Position numbers and translations under genes: made by a program
NCBI GenBank assembly: GCA_910586845.1
Contig: CAJUJV010000005.1
Span: forward strand, 76,149-83,590
Direction: 5' to 3'
DNA from: an uncultured Hungatella sp.
GTDB lineage: Bacteria; Bacillota; Clostridia; Lachnospirales; Lachnospiraceae
Length of the DNA stretch: 7,442 nucleotides
Notes under the pieces: generated by a model
Told to the model about the DNA's origin: nothing
Databases searched by the model: none
The model's input: only the letters and a program-made list of their open reading frames with translations
Part shown: positions 5,318 through 7,442 of the stretch, piece after piece
Layout of the letters: every line of letters starts with the position of its first letter
Numbering within the stretch: the first letter of the stretch is position 1

Positions 5318-6345
5318 AAAAATTGTTGAATACATTATATGTGACATCCGAAGACAGTTATCTGTCCCTTGACGGTGAAAACGTAGTTGTATCTGATCAG
5401 GGCCAGGAGGTAGGCAGGCTTCCGCTGCATAATCTGGAAGGTATCGTTTCTTTTGGATATCGAGGCACAAGCCCGGCGCTGATGGGCGCGTGCGCGGAAC
5501 GAAATATCTCTCTGTGCTATTTATCGCCACAGGGGAAATTCCTGGCAAGGGTGAGCGGAAAGATAAAAGGAAATGTGATACTGAGAGAACAACAGTATAA
5601 AAGTTTTCTCGATGACGGGAAAAGCCTGGAGGTCGCGAAGAATTGTATTATCGGAAAAATTTATAATGCCAGATGGGTTCTGGAGAGAGCTACCAGAGAT
5701 CACGGCCTTCAGGTAAATGTTGAAGAATTGAAAAGATCATCGGAGAAGCTGAAACATTCATTGGCTCAGGTGAGTGACTGCCAGTCAAAAGAGCGGCTGC
5801 GGGGAATAGAGGGAGAGGCTGCTCAGATATACTTTGGAGTTTTTGATGAATTAATCCTCCAGCAGAAACAGGATTTTTCATTTAACGGAAGAACCAGGCG
5901 TCCTCCCTTAGATAATGTGAACGCCCTCCTCTCCTTTGTCTATACATTATTGACGAATACCATTACCTCCGCGTTGGAAACCGTGGGTTTGGATCCATAT
6001 GTAGGCTGTCTTCACACAGAACGTCCCGGACGGGTATCCTTGTCCTTAGATTTGATTGAGGAATTGAGACCTGTTCTTGCCGATCGATTTGTCTTATCCC
6101 TGATCAATAAGAAGATCGTAACGAAAAAGGGATTTGAGAAAAAAGAAAACGGCGCGGTTTTGATGGACGATAAAACCAGAAGGTCTCTGCTGACAGAATG
6201 GCAGAATAAGAAGAAAGAGACGTTGACCCATCCTTTTTTAAAGGAAAAGGTTGAGTGGGGGATGGTTCCCTATGTTCAGGCTATGCTGCTGGCGAGATAT
6301 CTGCGGGGAGATTTGGACGGATATCCACCTTTTTTATGGAAGTGA
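5314..6345 (+). CDS. cas1: Cas1 integrase
   Basis: Cas1 is the metal-dependent integrase that, with Cas2, inserts new spacers at the leader end. The 343-residue protein has the expected residues: E166 in RLRGIEGEAA, H234 in GCLHTERPGR, and D246 with E249 in SLDLIEELRP; the N-terminal domain is the usual beta-sandwich type (YVTSEDSYLSLDGENVVV region). It begins with GTG, chosen because it overlaps the cas4 stop (GTGA) and has GGAGG (5302-5306) at a good distance, and because MKKLLNTLYVTSEDSYL is the normal I-C Cas1 beginning. No truncation or missing catalytic residue is seen. Ten bases separate it from cas2. Confidence 0.98.
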   Translation: MKKLLNTLYVTSEDSYLSLDGENVVVSDQGQEVGRLPLHNLEGIVSFGYRGTSPALMGACAERNISLCYLSPQGKFLARVSGKIKGNVILREQQYKSFLDDGKSLEVAKNCIIGKIYNARWVLERATRDHGLQVNVEELKRSSEKLKHSLAQVSDCQSKERLRGIEGEAAQIYFGVFDELILQQKQDFSFNGRTRRPPLDNVNALLSFVYTLLTNTITSALETVGLDPYVGCLHTERPGRVSLSLDLIEELRPVLADRFVLSLINKKIVTKKGFEKKENGAVLMDDKTRRSLLTEWQNKKKETLTHPFLKEKVEWGMVPYVQAMLLARYLRGDLDGYPPFLWK

Positions 6346-6355
6346 GGGACTGGGA

Positions 6356-6646
6356 ATGCTTGTTTTGATTACATATGATGTAAACACGGAGACCGCGGCG
6401 GGAAAGGCCAGACTCAGGAAAGTGGCAAAGCAATGCGTCAATTATGGGCGGCGAGTGCAGAACTCTGTGTTTGAATGTATTCTTGACAGCGCGCAATGTG
6501 TGTTATTAAAATCAATATTGTCGGACATTATTGATGAAGAGACCGATAGTCTGAGATTTTATTATCTGGGAAATAAATATAAGACGAAAGTGGAGAGTAT
6601 CGGGGTAGAACGGGGGAAGGCGGTGGATGATGTGCTGATTTTGTAA
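6356..6646 (+). CDS. cas2: Cas2, adaptation complex subunit
   Basis: Cas2 dimers bridge two Cas1 dimers and set the length of new spacers. The 96-residue product begins MLVLITYDVNTE, the ferredoxin-like first strand with the conserved D8, and contains the RRVQNSVFEC segment typical of the family. The start at 6356 is chosen over earlier in-frame starts inside cas1 because it gives the canonical N-terminus and has a purine-rich site (GAGGGA) just upstream. It is the last gene of the operon; TAA is followed by the leader, with no clear terminator between, so cas mRNA may run into the array. Confidence 0.97.
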   Translation: MLVLITYDVNTETAAGKARLRKVAKQCVNYGRRVQNSVFECILDSAQCVLLKSILSDIIDEETDSLRFYYLGNKYKTKVESIGVERGKAVDDVLIL

Positions 6647-6825
6647 AAATGATCAGTGCGAATGTTAAGCATGCAGGAAAACGCCGGGAGATTCGCACTT
6701 GAAAATGTACATATAAGACACTTATTGGCATTAAAAATCTGATGTGGTAAACATTGGTTTAAAAAATGTTGAGCAAGATGTCTAAAAAAGCCTGAGAAAT
6801 TGAGAAAAAAATATATAGTTTTGCG
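6647..6825 (+). promoter_or_regulatory. CRISPR leader
   Basis: This AT-rich stretch of 179 bases between cas2 and the first repeat contains no gene. It holds a 9-bp inverted repeat near cas2 (6655-6699). A candidate promoter is TTGGCA (6725-6730) with TGG-TAAACA 17 bases later (extended -10, 6748-6753), and another -10-like TATAGT lies at 6814-6819, close to the first repeat. Leader position next to cas2 and in front of the array is typical of type I-C. Confidence 0.8.
6655..6699. repeat. 9-bp inverted repeat in the leader
   Basis: AGTGCGAAT (6655-6663) and ATTCGCACT (6691-6699) are perfect inverted copies around a 27-base loop. No T-run follows, so it is not a simple terminator. I recall similar GTGCGAA/TTCGCAC pairs between cas2 and arrays in other type I-C loci, which would suggest a leader element bound by a host protein or the adaptation complex, but cannot verify this here. 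Confidence 0.6.
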
Positions 6826-7442
6826 GTCACTCCCCTTGCGGGAGTGTGGATTGAAATATCTGGTTGGGGTTGCCGGAAAGCCGATCATCCGTCACTCCCC
6901 TTGCGGGAGTGTGGATTGAAATGATGATACCCATAGAATATATAAAGGGACTGCAAGTCACTCCCCTTGCGGGAGTGTGGATTGAAATTGTTTTCCATGC
7001 CGCAAAGCAAAAGAAGCTGACAACGTCACTCCCCTTGCGGGAGTGTGGATTGAAATTTCCAAAGAGAACGAGGAAATCAGGGAGAATTGCACGTCACTCC
7101 CCTTGCGGGAGTGTGGATTGAAATCCCACGGTGGTAATGATAGTGATATAAGCCCCGGGTCACTCCCCTTGCGGGAGTGTGGATTGAAATCGGTGGACGG
7201 CGGCGGTGCAACCTGACCAATGAGTCACTCCCCTTGCGGGAGTGTGGATTGAAATACATATAAGATGCAGACGGACACAAACCTTGTCCGGTCACTCCCC
7301 TTGCGGGAGTGTGGATTGAAATGTGCTTTATGACGATTTCGGGAAGCTGACCTTGGTCACTCCCCTTGCGGGAGTGTGGATTGAAATATTACAAGGTTGT
7401 CCCGCTGGTTACTGACATTGTGTCACTCCCCTTGCGGGAGTG
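6826..7442 (+). CRISPR. Type I-C CRISPR array, 10 repeats and 9 spacers visible, continues past the window
   Basis: The 32-base repeat begins GTCACTCCCCTTGCGGGAGT and ends GTGGATTGAAAT. It holds a 7-bp hairpin (CACTCCC/GGGAGTG around CTTGC) that abuts the 11-base handle. Repeats start at 6826, 6891, 6957, 7025, 7093, 7159, 7224, 7291, 7356 and 7422; the last is cut after 21 bases by the window edge. All copies are identical over the visible bases. Spacers are 33, 34, 36, 36, 34, 33, 35, 33 and 34 bases long, all different. Orientation is + because the leader and cas2 lie upstream and the ATTGAAAT end is the 3' end. Perfect repeats and an intact cas set suggest a working array; this end holds the newest spacers. 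Confidence 0.99.

Noticed and set aside
6251..6355. An earlier start for cas2 inside cas1
   Set aside because: It would add 35 residues unlike any Cas2 N-terminus; the ATG at 6356 gives the canonical MLVLITYDVN.
6864..7121. Open frames within the array (+ strand 6864-7121, - strand 7077-7295)
   Set aside because: They consist of translated CRISPR repeats, giving the recurring peptides VTPLAGVWIE and SIHTPARGVT, an artefact often misannotated as proteins.

Overview
This window holds a nearly complete type I-C CRISPR-Cas locus, all protein genes on the + strand: the 3' part of cas3, then cas5c, cas8c (with an internal cas11c), cas7c, cas4, cas1 and cas2, followed by a leader and a CRISPR array that runs off the right edge. 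Gene style (AGGAGG-type ribosome sites, tight overlaps, lysine- and glutamate-rich proteins) and a small holin-like toxin of a kind common in gut Clostridia suggest a Firmicute, most likely Lachnospiraceae. That assignment is inference from style, not from a marker gene.

Layout. 2-862: C-terminal part of Cas3. 863-1374: a 512-base gap between cas3 and cas5 that is not empty (next paragraph). 1375-6646: cas5c-cas8c/cas11c-cas7c-cas4-cas1-cas2, with gene junctions of 4-base overlap, 0 gap, 1-base overlap, 4-base overlap and 10-base gap, so almost certainly one operon. 6647-6825: AT-rich leader with a 9-bp inverted repeat. 6826-7442: ten copies of a 32-base repeat (the last cut at 21 bases by the window edge) and nine spacers of 33-36 bases.

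The interesting part is the cas3-cas5 gap. It encodes a 27-residue hydrophobic peptide (1125-1208) resembling the holin-like toxins of type I toxin-antitoxin systems. Divergent from it, on the - strand, is a short crRNA-like gene (about 965 to 870). It carries the exact 11-base 3' end of the CRISPR repeat (the part that becomes the crRNA 5' handle), then a spacer-like segment, then a hairpin in place of a second repeat. The first 18 bases of that spacer-like segment match 15 of 18 bases at the toxin promoter, directly beside a 5'-TTC PAM, and two of the three mismatches fall at positions 6 and 12, which type I Cascade flips out of pairing. This is the architecture of a CreTA module: a toxin silenced by Cascade guided by a degenerate crRNA, making the cell addicted to its CRISPR effector. 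A strong consensus promoter on the - strand at 1308-1336 would also make a convergent antisense RNA against the toxin 3' end, so the toxin may be under two RNA locks, one dependent on Cascade and one not.

How the parts would work together (inference). Cas5c processes the array transcript and probably the CreA RNA. Cas5c, Cas7c, Cas8c and Cas11c form Cascade. Array crRNAs direct Cas3 to invaders, whereas the CreA guide, with only partial pairing, would park Cascade on the toxin promoter without cleavage. Cas4, Cas1 and Cas2 add new spacers at the leader end.
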